Below the pieces are notes generated by a model, which saw nothing but the letters and a program-made list of their open reading frames with translations, had not been told where the DNA came from and searched no databases. The translations under genes and the position numbers were made by a program. This document shows positions 1 to 9,354 of a DNA stretch of 64,000 bases, in pieces (positions within the stretch are counted from its first letter, which is position 1; each line of letters begins with the position of its first letter). This stretch comes from Winogradskya humida (lineage in GTDB: Bacteria; Actinomycetota; Actinomycetes; Mycobacteriales; Micromonosporaceae), in the NCBI RefSeq assembly GCF_016862215.1, contig NZ_BOMN01000027.1, forward strand, positions 1 through 64,000. Direction: 5' to 3'.

Positions 1-66
1 GCACAGCGGGCCGCGGCGCACCGCACAGCGGGCCGCGGCGCACCGCACAGCGGGCCGCGGCGTACC
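1..66. repeat. 22-bp tandem repeat, three copies
   Basis: Three consecutive 22-bp units begin at 1, 23 and 45, the third with one base change. A fourth partial copy starts at 67. The array lies downstream of the guaA terminator and may continue to the left of the window. It has no coding signal that I can support. Confidence 0.8.
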
Positions 67-87
67 GCACAGCAAAGCGGGGCCGGG

Positions 88-110
88 CTGCCCGCTCTCA
101 GAGCGGGCAG
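88..110 (-). terminator. hairpin terminator downstream of guaA
   Basis: A perfect 10-bp inverted repeat (CTGCCCGCTC / GAGCGGGCAG) with a 3-nt loop lies 30 bp past the guaA stop codon. There is no clear U-tract, which is common for actinobacterial hairpin terminators. Confidence 0.6.
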
Positions 111-140
111 CCACGACCCCGGCCAGAAACGTGTGGGGGC

Positions 141-1694
141 TTACTCCCACTCGATGGTGCCCGGCGGCTTGGAGGTCACGTCCAGGACGACCCGGTTGAC
201 CTCGCGCACCTCGTTGGTGATCCGGTTGGAGATCGTGGCGATCACGTCGTAGGGCAACCGGGACCAGTCGGCGGTCATCGCGTCCTCGGACGAGACGGGC
301 CGCAGGACCACCGGGTGGCCGTAGGTGCGGCCGTCGCCCTGGACCCCGACGCTGCGGACGTCGGCGAGCAGGACCACCGGGAACTGCCAGACCGAACGGT
401 CGAGACCCGCGGCGGTGAGCTCCTCGCGGGCGATGAGGTCGGCGGCGCGCAGGATCTCGAGGCGGTCGCGGTCGACGGCGCCGATGATGCGGATGGCCAG
501 GCCGGGGCCGGGGAACGGGTGCCGCTGGACGATCTCCTCGGGGAGGCCGAGCTCGGCGCCGAGGGCGCGGACCTCGTCCTTGAAGAGGGTGCGGAGGGGC
601 TCGATCAGGGCGAACTGGAGGTCGTCGGGGAGGCCGCCGACGTTGTGGTGGGACTTGATGTTCGCCGTGCCGGTGCCGCCACCGGATTCGACCACGTCGG
701 GGTAGAGCGTGCCCTGGACGAGGAATTCGATGTGGCGTTCCTCGTCGAGCTCGCGGGCCGCCGCCTCGAAGGTGCGGATGAACTCGCGGCCGATGATCTT
801 GCGCTTCTGCTCGGGGTCGGTGACGCCCGCGAGGTGGCCGAGGAAGACGTCGGCGGCGTCGACGACCTTGAGCCGGATGCCGGTGGAGGCGACGTAGTCC
901 TTCTCGACCTGCTCGGCCTCGCCCGCGCGCAGCAGGCCGTGGTCGACGAAGACGCACGTGAGCTGGTCGCCGATGGCCTTGTGCACCAGGGCCGCCGCGA
1001 CCGCCGAGTCGACGCCGCCGGAGAGGCCGCAGATGACCTGCTTGTCGCCGACCTGGGCGCGGATCGCGGCCACCTGGTCGTCGATGATGTTGGACGAGGT
1101 CCAGGTGGGCTCGAGGCCGGCGATGTCGTAGAGGAAACGCTTGAGCATCTCCTGGCCCTGCTCCGTGTGCGCCACCTCGGGGTGGAACTGCACGCCGGCG
1201 CGGCGGGAGGCGAGATCCTCGAAGGCGGCGACGGGCGCTCCCGGGGAGGAGGCTGTCACGGTGAAGCCGGCCGGGGGCTCGGCCACGGAGTCGCCGTGCG
1301 ACATCCAGACCGGCAGGCCCTCGGGGAGCTCACGCAGGAGCGTGCCGGCCTCCGCGGCCGGGGACAGCACCGTGCGGCCGTACTCCCGCGAGCCGGTGTG
1401 CGCGACCGTGCCGCCGAGCGCCTGGGCCATGGCCTGGAAGCCGTAGCAGATGCCGAAGACCGGCACCTCGTTGTCGAACAGCGTGGGGTCGAGCGAGGGC
1501 GCGCCCGGCTCGTACACACTGGACGGTCCGCCGGAGAGGATGATCGCGGCGGGGTTCTTGGCGAGCATCTCGGCGACGGGCATCGAGTGCGGGACGATCT
1601 CGGAGTAGACCCGCGCCTCCCGGACCCGGCGGGCGATCAGCTGGGCGTACTGGGCGCCGAAGTCGACGACTAGGACGGGGCGCGGTGTGCTCAT
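141..1694 (-). CDS. guaA: GMP synthase (glutamine-hydrolysing)
   Basis: GuaA makes GMP from XMP, ATP and glutamine in the last step of guanine nucleotide synthesis in the cytoplasm. The 517-residue length fits the family. The N-terminal class I glutamine amidotransferase domain has its nucleophile in GICYG (Cys83) and the His-Glu pair in QFHPEVAH. The ATP-pyrophosphatase domain follows with the PP-loop LSGGVDSAV, and the chain ends in the typical GTIEWE. An open frame continues about 120 codons upstream, but those residues are low-complexity and antisense-like. The ATG at 1692-1694 gives the family start [13 protein letters not shown] and lies 8 nt after a TAGACT box, so the mRNA may be leaderless. 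It is separated from guaB by about 11 kb. Confidence 0.97.
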   Translation of the reverse strand: MSTPRPVLVVDFGAQYAQLIARRVREARVYSEIVPHSMPVAEMLAKNPAAIILSGGPSSVYEPGAPSLDPTLFDNEVPVFGICYGFQAMAQALGGTVAHTGSREYGRTVLSPAAEAGTLLRELPEGLPVWMSHGDSVAEPPAGFTVTASSPGAPVAAFEDLASRRAGVQFHPEVAHTEQGQEMLKRFLYDIAGLEPTWTSSNIIDDQVAAIRAQVGDKQVICGLSGGVDSAVAAALVHKAIGDQLTCVFVDHGLLRAGEAEQVEKDYVASTGIRLKVVDAADVFLGHLAGVTDPEQKRKIIGREFIRTFEAAARELDEERHIEFLVQGTLYPDVVESGGGTGTANIKSHHNVGGLPDDLQFALIEPLRTLFKDEVRALGAELGLPEEIVQRHPFPGPGLAIRIIGAVDRDRLEILRAADLIAREELTAAGLDRSVWQFPVVLLADVRSVGVQGDGRTYGHPVVLRPVSSEDAMTADWSRLPYDVIATISNRITNEVREVNRVVLDVTSKPPGTIEWE

Positions 1695-1702
1695 GGACAG
1701 CG

Positions 1703-1708
1703 AGTCTA
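1703..1708 (-). promoter_or_regulatory. candidate -10 box of guaA
   Basis: On the minus strand TAGACT lies 8 nt before the guaA ATG. That places transcription start at or next to the start codon. No convincing -35 is visible. Confidence 0.4.
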
Positions 1709-1737
1709 CCGACGTGGGCAGGCGCCCCGAGAGGACC

Positions 1738-3360
1738 TCAGCGGTACCACTTGCGGACCGGCGTTGAGGCGACATTTCCGGCACGGTCGTACGCGCGTAC
1801 GCGTACCGAGATGGTCTTGCCGTATCGAGCCGTGGCCACCGCGAACCGGTGTGACGTGCCCGCGTAGGTCTGCACCACCTTGCCATTGACCTGCAGCTCC
1901 AGCCGCCGGATGGCGTTGGCGTCGGAGGCCGTGGCGGTGACGTACTTCGTGCCGCGGATCTTGCGGGTGCCGTTCGCCGGGCCGCTGGTGATCTTGACGG
2001 TCGGCGCCCCGTTGTCGACCCGCAGAGTGCGGGTGGCGCTCGCCACGTTCCCACCGCGGTCGTACGCCTTCAGCCCGAGCGTCACCGAGGCACCACGGAT
2101 CGCGCCGGAGTCCCACGTGAACGCGTACGGCGACGAGCGGTCCGTACCCACAACCTTGCCGTTCACGAGCAGTTCGACCTTGGCGACGTCGACGTCGTCG
2201 GTGGCTCGCGCGGTAACGGCGACCTTGCCCCGGACCAGCGCGCCCGATACCGGCGAGGAGAACGACGTGACCGGCGCCACGGTGTCGTCGGGAAGCGGCA
2301 TCGACTTCTCGACGGCGAGGGCCCGCCCGGCGTCGACCCGGCCGGAGCCGACCCAGTCTCCGCCGATCTTGACGGCGGTGGATTCCAGCGCGGAGCGGAT
2401 GGTCGCCGCGTCGGGCTTCGGGGTGGTCGACGCGAGCAGCGCGGCGACCCCGGCGACGAACGGTGTCGCGGAGGAGGTGCCGCAGTACTGGCCGGCGACC
2501 TGCTTCATCGACTGTGCGAGGTTGCAGCCGGGGGCCGCGATATCGACCCAGTCGCTGCCGTAGTTCGACCACGGGTAGCGCTCGTCGCTCTGCGTCGAGC
2601 CGCCCACCGCGAGAACCGAGGGAATCGCGGCCGGGTAGTGCTTGACCGTTTTGCCGCTGTTGCCCGCTGCCGCGATGACCAGGGCACCCTTGGCGCTTGC
2701 GTACGCAGCCGCGTCACGCAGGAGCTGACTGTCGTCGGCAGCGCCCAGGGAGAGGCTGATGACGTCGGCGCCCTGGTCCGCGGCCCAGCGGATGCCCGCA
2801 CCGATGTCGCTGTAGCTGCCCATTCCGTTGCTGCCGAGCACCTTGACCGGCAGGATCCGGCAGTTCCAGCAGATGCCGGCGACACCGATCCCATTGTTGC
2901 CGGCGGCAGCGATCACGCCGGCGGCCTGCGTGCCGTGGCCCTCGTCGTCGGTGGCGTCGTTGTCGCCGTTGACGAAGTCCTTGCCGGGCAGCAGCCGGCC
3001 GGCGAGGTCCGGGATCGCGGTCACGCCGGTGTCCAGTACGGCGACCACGACACCGCTCGCGCCGTGGGTGGTCCCCCAGGCGACGTCGACGCCGGTCCTG
3101 GCGATCCCCCACTGGCCCGAGTAGGAGGGGTCGTTCGTGGCGATCCGGGCGATGTGGTCCGGCTCGACGTAGGTGACCGCGGGGTCGGCACGCAGCGCCT
3201 TCGTGGCCTGGCTCACCTGGCCGGCGGGCACCTCGACGGTGGTGGGGGCGCCGGTCCGGTAGCCGACCACCAGGGTGACGGGGTCGGCTGCCACGGGCGC
3301 AGAAACGGCCGGGCTCCCGGAGAGTGCGAGGAGGCCGGCCGTCACCGCGTTCAGAATCAT
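1738..3360 (-). CDS. secreted S8 (subtilisin-like) serine protease with Ig-like modules
   Basis: This is a predicted exported subtilase of 540 residues. A short hydrophobic N-terminus (about residues 1-25) looks like a signal peptide. A propeptide/inhibitor-like segment (28-75) precedes the peptidase_S8 domain. The catalytic triad is intact: Asp110 in AVLDTGV, His142 in GHGTQAAG, Ser296 in GTSSATPF, with the oxyanion Asn234 in AAGNSG. The C-terminal third holds two Ig-like modules rich in [14 protein letters not shown] strands, probably for wall or substrate binding. It lies 67 bp downstream of a second S8 gene of the same architecture, so the pair looks like a tandem duplication. The substrate is unknown. 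Confidence 0.9.
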   Translation of the reverse strand: MILNAVTAGLLALSGSPAVSAPVAADPVTLVVGYRTGAPTTVEVPAGQVSQATKALRADPAVTYVEPDHIARIATNDPSYSGQWGIARTGVDVAWGTTHGASGVVVAVLDTGVTAIPDLAGRLLPGKDFVNGDNDATDDEGHGTQAAGVIAAAGNNGIGVAGICWNCRILPVKVLGSNGMGSYSDIGAGIRWAADQGADVISLSLGAADDSQLLRDAAAYASAKGALVIAAAGNSGKTVKHYPAAIPSVLAVGGSTQSDERYPWSNYGSDWVDIAAPGCNLAQSMKQVAGQYCGTSSATPFVAGVAALLASTTPKPDAATIRSALESTAVKIGGDWVGSGRVDAGRALAVEKSMPLPDDTVAPVTSFSSPVSGALVRGKVAVTARATDDVDVAKVELLVNGKVVGTDRSSPYAFTWDSGAIRGASVTLGLKAYDRGGNVASATRTLRVDNGAPTVKITSGPANGTRKIRGTKYVTATASDANAIRRLELQVNGKVVQTYAGTSHRFAVATARYGKTISVRVRAYDRAGNVASTPVRKWYR

Positions 3361-3372
3361 GCGACCAGACTC

Positions 3373-3404
3373 GGTGCGCTCCGATCCGAAAATCGGACCG
3401 CACC
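3373..3404 (-). terminator. hairpin between the two S8 protease genes
   Basis: A 13-bp stem (GGTGCGCTCCGAT / ATCGGACCGCACC, one internal C-C mismatch) with loop CCGAAA lies in the 67-bp gap after the upstream protease gene. It may terminate or attenuate transcription, or act as an operator. Confidence 0.45.
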
Positions 3405-3427
3405 GGGTGCGATCAGGTAGCTACCGC

Positions 3428-5164
3428 TCAGCGCGTGTAGGTGCGCGTCGCGACGTACTTCACGTTGCCCGCGTTGTCGTACGCGCGGATCTGCATCTTC
3501 ATCGTCTTCGGCTGGCTGGCGGCCTTGAACTTCAGGACGTACCCCGAAGTGGTGTCGGTCGCCTTGACCTTGCCGTTGATCAGAAGTTCGACCTTCTTGA
3601 TGCCGTTCTTGTCGGACGCCTTCACGTTGACGGTGACGGTGCCCTTCACCTTCGCCTTGTTCTTCGGGGCGCTGGTGATGCTTACGCTCGGGGTGATGTT
3701 GTCGGCGGTGATCCACTTGGTGGTGGACGTCTGGTTGCCGGCCCGGTCGGTCGCCTTCAGCAGGAACGTGACCTTCCCGTTCTTGCCCTTGGTGTCATAG
3801 GTGAACTGGTGCGGCGCGGCATTGTCGCGGGAGACCCACGTGCCGTTGACGTAGAGGTCGACGTACTTGACGCCGGACCAGTCGTCGCCGGTGGTGGCCT
3901 TGATCGTGACCTTGCCGTGCATGCGCCAGCCGTTGCCCGGCGACGAGATGCTGATCGTCGGCTTGCCCCGGTCGGTACCCCGGTTGACAGCCGCACCCGC
4001 GTCGACCATGCCGTACTTGTTCCACGTGCCGATCTTGCGAGCGGACGAGAACAGCACCTGCTGCAGCGACCAGCTGTTGTAGTCGGGGTGAGCGGACTTG
4101 ATCAGCCCGGCCACACCGGCCACGATCGGCGACGAGAACGACGTGCCGCTGTAGTCGCTGTTGTACGTGCCGTTCGTCGCCATGGTGGTGACGTACTCGC
4201 CGGGAGCCGCGAGGTCGACCCAGCTGTCACCGTAGTTGGAGAAGTAGACCCGGCCGTCCGAGCGGTACGAGGTAGCGCCGACCGAGACCACGTCCGGCAG
4301 CGCCGCCGGGTACATCTTGGTCCCGGTGCCCTCGTTGCCCGCCGCGGCGACGACAAGAACGCCCTTGGAGTTGGCGTACTTCACCGCGTCGGCGACGACC
4401 TGGCTGTAACCGTCGAGGCCGATGGACAGGTTGATGATCTGCGCGCCGACGTTGCTCGCGTAGGTGATGCCCTTGGCGATGTCGCTGGCGTAGCCCATCC
4501 CGTCGGCGTTGAGCACCTTGACCGGGATGATCGTGCAGCTCCAGCAGGCACCGGCCATGCCGGCGCCGTTGTTGCCACGGGCCGCGATGAGCGAGGAGAC
4601 GGCGGTGCCGTGTCCGTTGTCATCCGTGGTGTTGCCCGTGTTGGCCCAGTAGTTGTAGCCACCGGCAACCGCGCCGGTGAGGTCGCCGACCTTGGCCACA
4701 CCGGTGTCGACCACAGCGATCTTGATGGCGGAACCCGTGGTCTTGGACCACGCGGTCGGCCACTTGACCTGGTCGGCCTCGGGCTGGTTGCCGTTGGTGT
4801 ACTCCGGGTCGTCCGGCACCACGTCGGCCACGTGGGCCTTACCGTCAACCTCGACGTACGCGACGCTCGGGTCACGCCGCAGCACGGAGGCCACGGCGGC
4901 CTGACGCGACGCGGGCACCTCGATGGTCTGAACGCCCAGCGGCGCGAGGGCCGCCTTCGCCTCGGCGGTCAGGTTGGTGAACTTGGCGCCTAGGGCGGAC
5001 GCCGTGTTTGCCGATGCCGTGGTGTCGGTACCGGCCTTGAAACCGATGATCAGGCGGACCGGCGCTTCGCCCGCCGTTGCCACCGTAGGCGCCACGGCCG
5101 AGGCCGCGATGACTCCGATGGACAGCGCTCCGACGACCAGGCGTCGTGCGACATGCTTCTTCAA
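3428..5164 (-). CDS. secreted S8 (subtilisin-like) serine protease with Ig-like modules
   Basis: This exported subtilase has 578 residues. A clear signal peptide (KKHVARR then a hydrophobic stretch to about residue 31) is followed by an inhibitor-like propeptide (35-110) and the S8 domain. Catalytic residues are Asp153 (VVDTGV), His185 (GHGTAVSS), Asn277 (AAGNEG) and Ser342 (SGTSFSSP). Two Ig-like repeats occupy about residues 400-578. The start is a TTG at 5162-5164, supported by a GGGGAGG ribosome site 5-6 nt upstream and by the signal peptide beginning there. It is transcribed ahead of the neighbouring S8 gene, its closest apparent relative in the window. Confidence 0.92.
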   Translation of the reverse strand: MKKHVARRLVVGALSIGVIAASAVAPTVATAGEAPVRLIIGFKAGTDTTASANTASALGAKFTNLTAEAKAALAPLGVQTIEVPASRQAAVASVLRRDPSVAYVEVDGKAHVADVVPDDPEYTNGNQPEADQVKWPTAWSKTTGSAIKIAVVDTGVAKVGDLTGAVAGGYNYWANTGNTTDDNGHGTAVSSLIAARGNNGAGMAGACWSCTIIPVKVLNADGMGYASDIAKGITYASNVGAQIINLSIGLDGYSQVVADAVKYANSKGVLVVAAAGNEGTGTKMYPAALPDVVSVGATSYRSDGRVYFSNYGDSWVDLAAPGEYVTTMATNGTYNSDYSGTSFSSPIVAGVAGLIKSAHPDYNSWSLQQVLFSSARKIGTWNKYGMVDAGAAVNRGTDRGKPTISISSPGNGWRMHGKVTIKATTGDDWSGVKYVDLYVNGTWVSRDNAAPHQFTYDTKGKNGKVTFLLKATDRAGNQTSTTKWITADNITPSVSITSAPKNKAKVKGTVTVNVKASDKNGIKKVELLINGKVKATDTTSGYVLKFKAASQPKTMKMQIRAYDNAGNVKYVATRTYTR

Positions 5165-5271
5165 GCCGTGCCTCCCCGTTTGATCCGCTCGCCCGGCGGA
5201 TCGCGGCGGTCAGCTTAAGACGGATTTCATGTTTGGCTAGTCCCTGTTCCATCAAGCGAGATCTTGGGTCA

Positions 5272-5300
5272 TTGAGCTGCTTGAAAGTGTCGCCTACTGT
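5272..5300 (+). promoter_or_regulatory. promoter of the LCP gene (leaderless)
   Basis: TTGAGC at 5272-5277 and TACTGT at 5295-5300 are separated by 17 nt. The ATG follows the -10 box after 6 nt, so the transcript should start at or within 1-2 nt of the start codon. This is the best complete example of the leaderless pattern in the window. Confidence 0.6.
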
Positions 5301-5306
5301 TCCATC

Positions 5307-6410
5307 ATGCGGACAAAGACGATCTTGTGGACGGCGGCGGCAGCGGTTGTTGTCCTTCTGCTCGCCGGAGCGGGCATCACCTTCGCCCTCCGCAGCGGCG
5401 ACGACGAGGACACCGCGAGCACCGCGCCGAGCGCCGTGGCGAGTGTCCCGTTGGCACCCTCGCCGAGCGCCACACCTTCGCCGTCGCCCGGTTCCGACAT
5501 CACCGGGCCGCTCGACCTGCTGCTGCTCGGGGTGGACACCCGGGTCAGCGTGGCGGACTGGCAGCCGCACTCGGACTCCATCATGTTGCTGCACGTCGAC
5601 GCCGGACTCAAGACCGCATATCTCACGTCTCTGCCGCGCGACCTCCGCGTCGACATCCCCGCTTTCGCCAAGAACGGATATCCGGGTGGACGACACAAAC
5701 TGACCGAGGCGATGGCGTACGGCGCCCGGGTCAAGGGCACCGACAAGGCGAACGTGCCGCAGGGCTATGAGCTGCTCGCCAAGACGATCAGCGCGTACAC
5801 CGGGATCAAGAAGTTCGACGCCGGCGCGGTCCTGACGTTCGGCGGCCTCGCCAAGCTGACCGACGCGCTCGGCGGCGTGACGCTCACCATCGACCAGAAG
5901 GTCGTGTCGCACCACCGCAAGCCCGACGGCAGCATGCGTCCGCTCAAGGCGGGCGGCGGCGACTACGTGGGGCCACAGGCCGTCTACCTTCCGGGAACGC
6001 GCACGCTGGTCGGCTGGCAGGCGATCGACTACGCCCGGCAGCGGTACGGGCTCCCGAACGGCGACTACGACCGCACCCGGCACCAGCGCCAGCTCGTCAG
6101 GGCGCTGCTCACCAAGGCTGAGAGCTCAGGGCTCGCCACCGATTCGAGCAAACTGCAGGCCGTGATCACCGCGCTCGGCGACTCGCTGCTGCTGACCGGG
6201 TCACGATCCGCTGTTGAGTACGCGTACGCGCTGCGCGACCTGACCCCGGCGTCCATCAAGCTCGTCGACCTGCCGGGCGACTCGGTGTCCAGCGGCGGCG
6301 GTTACGTCGGCGAGCAGCTCAGCGCGGAGGGCCGGGCGTACCTGAAAGCAGTCGCCGCCGGGAAACCCGCGGCGTTCCTCGCCGGCCACCCGAAGCTGAT
6401 CAATAAGTAG
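5307..6410 (+). CDS. LytR-CpsA-Psr (LCP) family cell-wall glycopolymer ligase
   Basis: LCP proteins transfer lipid-linked polymers such as teichoic acid or arabinogalactan to peptidoglycan outside the membrane. The 367-residue chain begins with one membrane helix (about 5-28) and a Pro/Ser/Thr-rich linker. The LCP domain then runs from DLLLLGVDTR through DSIMLLHVD, LTSLPRDLRVDIP and KLTEAMAYG, to the conserved YARQRYG and DYDRTRHQR arginine cluster that binds the pyrophosphate. The gene converges on the following metallopeptidase gene and overlaps it by 11 bp. The polymer attached cannot be told from sequence. Confidence 0.92.
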   Translation: MRTKTILWTAAAAVVVLLLAGAGITFALRSGDDEDTASTAPSAVASVPLAPSPSATPSPSPGSDITGPLDLLLLGVDTRVSVADWQPHSDSIMLLHVDAGLKTAYLTSLPRDLRVDIPAFAKNGYPGGRHKLTEAMAYGARVKGTDKANVPQGYELLAKTISAYTGIKKFDAGAVLTFGGLAKLTDALGGVTLTIDQKVVSHHRKPDGSMRPLKAGGGDYVGPQAVYLPGTRTLVGWQAIDYARQRYGLPNGDYDRTRHQRQLVRALLTKAESSGLATDSSKLQAVITALGDSLLLTGSRSAVEYAYALRDLTPASIKLVDLPGDSVSSGGGYVGEQLSAEGRAYLKAVAAGKPAAFLAGHPKLINK

Positions 6411-7815
6411 GCCGGTAGCTCCCGGAGAGCCAGACGTCGAAGAACTCGCCGAGCTTCTGACCGGAGATCCGCTCGGCGGCGGCGATGAAGTCCGCGGTGG
6501 TGACATTGCCGTTCGCGTGCGTCTTGGTCCAGGACCGCAGCAGCTTGAAGAACGAGGTGTCACCGATCCTGGTACGCAGTGCGTGCAGCGCCATCGCACC
6601 CCGCTCGTACGGGCCGGACGAGAGCAGCCCGTCCGGCCCCGGGTCCTCGGCGGGCAGCACCTGCCAGGGGTAGTTGGTGTACTGCTCGTGGACCGTCTGC
6701 TCGACCGTCGGGCCGCCCTCCTGATCGAGCCACAGCCATTCGGCGTACGTGGCGAAGCCCTCACTCAGCCAGAAATCCTGCCAGCGGGTCAGCGACACAC
6801 TGTTGCCGAACCACTGGTGGGCCAGCTCGTGCGCGATCACGGCGGTGTTCTGACGCGACGAGCCGTCGAGCGCGTGCCGGCTGTACACCGGCCGGGTCTG
6901 GGTCTCCAGCCCCGAGTCCAGCCCGGGGTCGTCGATCACCACCCCGCCGTACGCGTCGAACGGGTACGGCCCGAACCGCTTCTCGAACCAGTCCGCGATC
7001 TCCCCGGTGCGGGCGAGCGCGCGGGCCTCGGGCGCGTTCGCGGACATCGTGGCCGGCACCGCGGTGATCATGGGCTTTCCCTGATGGGTACTGGTCGTGA
7101 CGCGGTACTTACCGATCGCCACGAAGGCCAGGTAGGTCGCCATCGGAGCGGCCTGCGACCAGCGCCACGTGGTCCGGCCGTCCCTGCTGGTCGACCTGCC
7201 CGGGATGCCGTTGCTGATCGCGGTGAGCCCCTGCGGCACGGTCATCTCCAGCGCGAACGCCGCCTTGTCGGCCGGGTGGTCGTTCGCGGGGAACCAGGCG
7301 CCGGCGGAGAACGGTTCGCCCAGCGCGTACGTTCCCCTGGCGGTCCTGTGCCACCCGCCCGGACCGACGACGGGGGTCTTGATCTCCCGCGGGGTGCCGC
7401 CGTAACTGACGACGACCGTGAACTTCTTGCCGCGCTTGATGCCGGTCGGCGCCGCGACGGCCACTTCGGCGCTGCTCGCGCTGGTGACAGCGGTGAGCCC
7501 GTTGACAGTGACCTCGCGGACGGTCAGGCCGGTGAGGTCGAGGTGGAAGCCCGACAGGTTCTGCGTGGCGGTGGCGGTGATGGTCGCGGTGCCGTCGAGC
7601 CGGCCGGAACTCGGTTCGTAACGCAGCTTCAGGTCGTATCTGCCCACGTCATAACCGCCGTTGCCGGCCGAGGGGAAGTACGGGTCACCGATGCCCGAGC
7701 TTCCCGGGGAGAACACGACGGGTTTCGGGCTGGCGGGCATGACCGGGACCGGTGCGTCGCCGGCTGAACAGCCGGCGAGCATCAGGACCAGGGCACCCGC
7801 CACCACGACTCGCAC
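6400..7815 (-). CDS. M1-family metallopeptidase, lipoprotein
   Basis: This is a predicted surface-anchored zinc metallopeptidase of 471 residues. A lipobox ending at Cys16 (LMLAGC) follows a short signal sequence. An N-terminal beta domain (about 45-235) precedes the gluzincin domain with HELAH (329-333) and downstream SEGFATYAEW (Glu352), which together supply the two His and one Glu zinc ligands. The usual GAMEN exopeptidase loop reads SGLETQTRP, as in other actinobacterial secreted M1-like proteins. The start is GTG with no strong ribosome site. It lies 16 bp after a paralogous gene of the same organisation, probably in one operon. Confidence 0.92.
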   Translation of the reverse strand: MRVVVAGALVLMLAGCSAGDAPVPVMPASPKPVVFSPGSSGIGDPYFPSAGNGGYDVGRYDLKLRYEPSSGRLDGTATITATATQNLSGFHLDLTGLTVREVTVNGLTAVTSASSAEVAVAAPTGIKRGKKFTVVVSYGGTPREIKTPVVGPGGWHRTARGTYALGEPFSAGAWFPANDHPADKAAFALEMTVPQGLTAISNGIPGRSTSRDGRTTWRWSQAAPMATYLAFVAIGKYRVTTSTHQGKPMITAVPATMSANAPEARALARTGEIADWFEKRFGPYPFDAYGGVVIDDPGLDSGLETQTRPVYSRHALDGSSRQNTAVIAHELAHQWFGNSVSLTRWQDFWLSEGFATYAEWLWLDQEGGPTVEQTVHEQYTNYPWQVLPAEDPGPDGLLSSGPYERGAMALHALRTRIGDTSFFKLLRSWTKTHANGNVTTADFIAAAERISGQKLGEFFDVWLSGSYRPTY

Positions 7816-7831
7816 ATAGAAATAGACGCCG

Positions 7832-9256
7832 CTAGGGGTGCGCTGGTTGAGTACGACTTTCCAGCCAGGCCCGGAAAAAGGACGTCAGGTCCTTTCCGGA
7901 TGCCCTTTCAGCCGCCGCGATGAACTCCGCGGTGGTGGCGTTGCCGTCGCGGTGCTCGGCCGGCCACGACTTCAGGAGAGCGAAGAACGCCTGGTCACCG
8001 ATGGTTTTGCGGAGAGCGTGCACGGCCATCGCGCCGCGCTGGTAGACGGCGTCGCCGAAAATCTTGTCCGCGCCGGGATCGCCCGTCGGCGTCTTCCAGT
8101 CGAAGTCCCGATATGCCCGATCGAACGCCTGCTGCGTTGTTTCCTCACCCTTGTGCTCCTGCCAGAGCCATTCCGCGTACGTCGCGAAGCCCTCGTTCAG
8201 CCAGATGTCCTGCCAGCGTTCGAGGGCCACGCTGTCGCCGTACCACTGGTGGGCAAGTTCGTGCGCGACGACCGTCGGGTTGCTGCGCTCCCGGAAGAAG
8301 ACGTTGCCGTAGACGGGGCGGGACTGGGTCTCGAGGGCGTAGCCGACGCGGTTGTCATCGATCACCACCCCGCCGTACGCGTCGAACGGATAGGGCCCGA
8401 AGAGGGTGACCAGATAATCGGCGATCTCCCCGGTCAGAGCCATGGACTGAGCGGCCGGTCCGTCCGCGGGCAGCGAGTCGGGGATCGCGATCACCATCGG
8501 CTTGCCGTCATGGGTCGAGCTCTGCACCCGGTACTGTCCGATGACGACGGTCGCCAGATAGCTGGCCATCGGCTTGTCCTCGCTCCACCGCCAGGTGGTC
8601 CAGCCGGCCGCGGTGCTGCGCTCACCCGCCACCCCGTTGCTGATCGCCTCCACCCCGTCGGGCACGGCCATGGCCAGCGCAAACGTCGCCTTGTCGCTGG
8701 GGTGGTCGTTCACCGGGAACCACGTGCTCGCCGATTCCGGCTGTCCCAGGGCAAAAGCGCCATCCTTGGTACGCAGCCAGCCGCCCACGCCCAGCGCATC
8801 GTTGGTCAGAGGTGCGGGCCTGCCCCCGTAATCGACGACCACGGTGAAGCCGGTCCCCTTGACGATCCCCGCCGCGGGAGTGACCACGAGCTCGTTCCCG
8901 TCAGCCTTGCTCGTCGCCGGCTGCCCACCCACGGTCACCTTGCTCGCGACGAGCGTCGCCAGGTCGAAGTGGAGACTCGACAGGTCCTGCGTGGCGGTCG
9001 CCGTGATCGTCGCGGTGCCGTCGAGCTGCCCCGACGTGGGGTCGTAGCGCAGGTTCAGGTCATACCCGGCGACGTCGTACCCTCCGTTGCCGTAGGTCGG
9101 GAAGTACGGGTCACCAGCACCCTCAGCCCCCGGCGTGAAGCTCGCCGCAACCGTCGGCGCCGTGCTCCTGACGGGCTCCGCTGGTTTCTCACCGTCCGCC
9201 GTGCACCCGCCGATCGCAAGCACGACGATGGCCGCCGCCGCGATTCCTGCCCGCAT
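7832..9256 (-). CDS. M1-family metallopeptidase, lipoprotein (paralogue)
   Basis: This 474-residue lipoprotein (lipobox IGGC, Cys18) belongs to the same family as its downstream neighbour. It has HELAH at 332-336, the third zinc ligand Glu355 in NEGFATYAEW, and an ALETQSRP loop in place of GAMEN. Both share the GDPYFP...GNGGYDV opening of the mature domain and a C-terminal helical region with LRKTIGDQAFF-like repeats. This is the promoter-proximal member of the pair. The duplication may have given different substrate ranges, but nothing here shows which peptides are cut. Confidence 0.92.
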   Translation of the reverse strand: MRAGIAAAAIVVLAIGGCTADGEKPAEPVRSTAPTVAASFTPGAEGAGDPYFPTYGNGGYDVAGYDLNLRYDPTSGQLDGTATITATATQDLSSLHFDLATLVASKVTVGGQPATSKADGNELVVTPAAGIVKGTGFTVVVDYGGRPAPLTNDALGVGGWLRTKDGAFALGQPESASTWFPVNDHPSDKATFALAMAVPDGVEAISNGVAGERSTAAGWTTWRWSEDKPMASYLATVVIGQYRVQSSTHDGKPMVIAIPDSLPADGPAAQSMALTGEIADYLVTLFGPYPFDAYGGVVIDDNRVGYALETQSRPVYGNVFFRERSNPTVVAHELAHQWYGDSVALERWQDIWLNEGFATYAEWLWQEHKGEETTQQAFDRAYRDFDWKTPTGDPGADKIFGDAVYQRGAMAVHALRKTIGDQAFFALLKSWPAEHRDGNATTAEFIAAAERASGKDLTSFFRAWLESRTQPAHP

Positions 9257-9335
9257 GTAACCGCTCCCCCGCTCGTCACGTCCGTACGAGGCTACGTCGC
9301 CCTGGCTTCAGCCCTTCCCTTCCGGAGGCGTTTGA

Positions 9336-9351
9336 TGTCAGTATCCTGACA
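9336..9351. promoter_or_regulatory. palindromic operator overlapping a leaderless promoter
   Basis: TGTCAG-TATC-CTGACA is a perfect inverted repeat with 6-bp arms. It covers TATCCT (9342-9347), which lies 7 nt before the glycosylase ATG. A repressor bound here would block the -10 region. No matching regulator gene is adjacent. Confidence 0.55.
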
Positions 9352-9354
9352 CCC

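Noticed and set aside
315..1673. 452-codon open frame antisense to guaA
   Set aside because: It is a composition shadow of guaA with no recognisable protein features.
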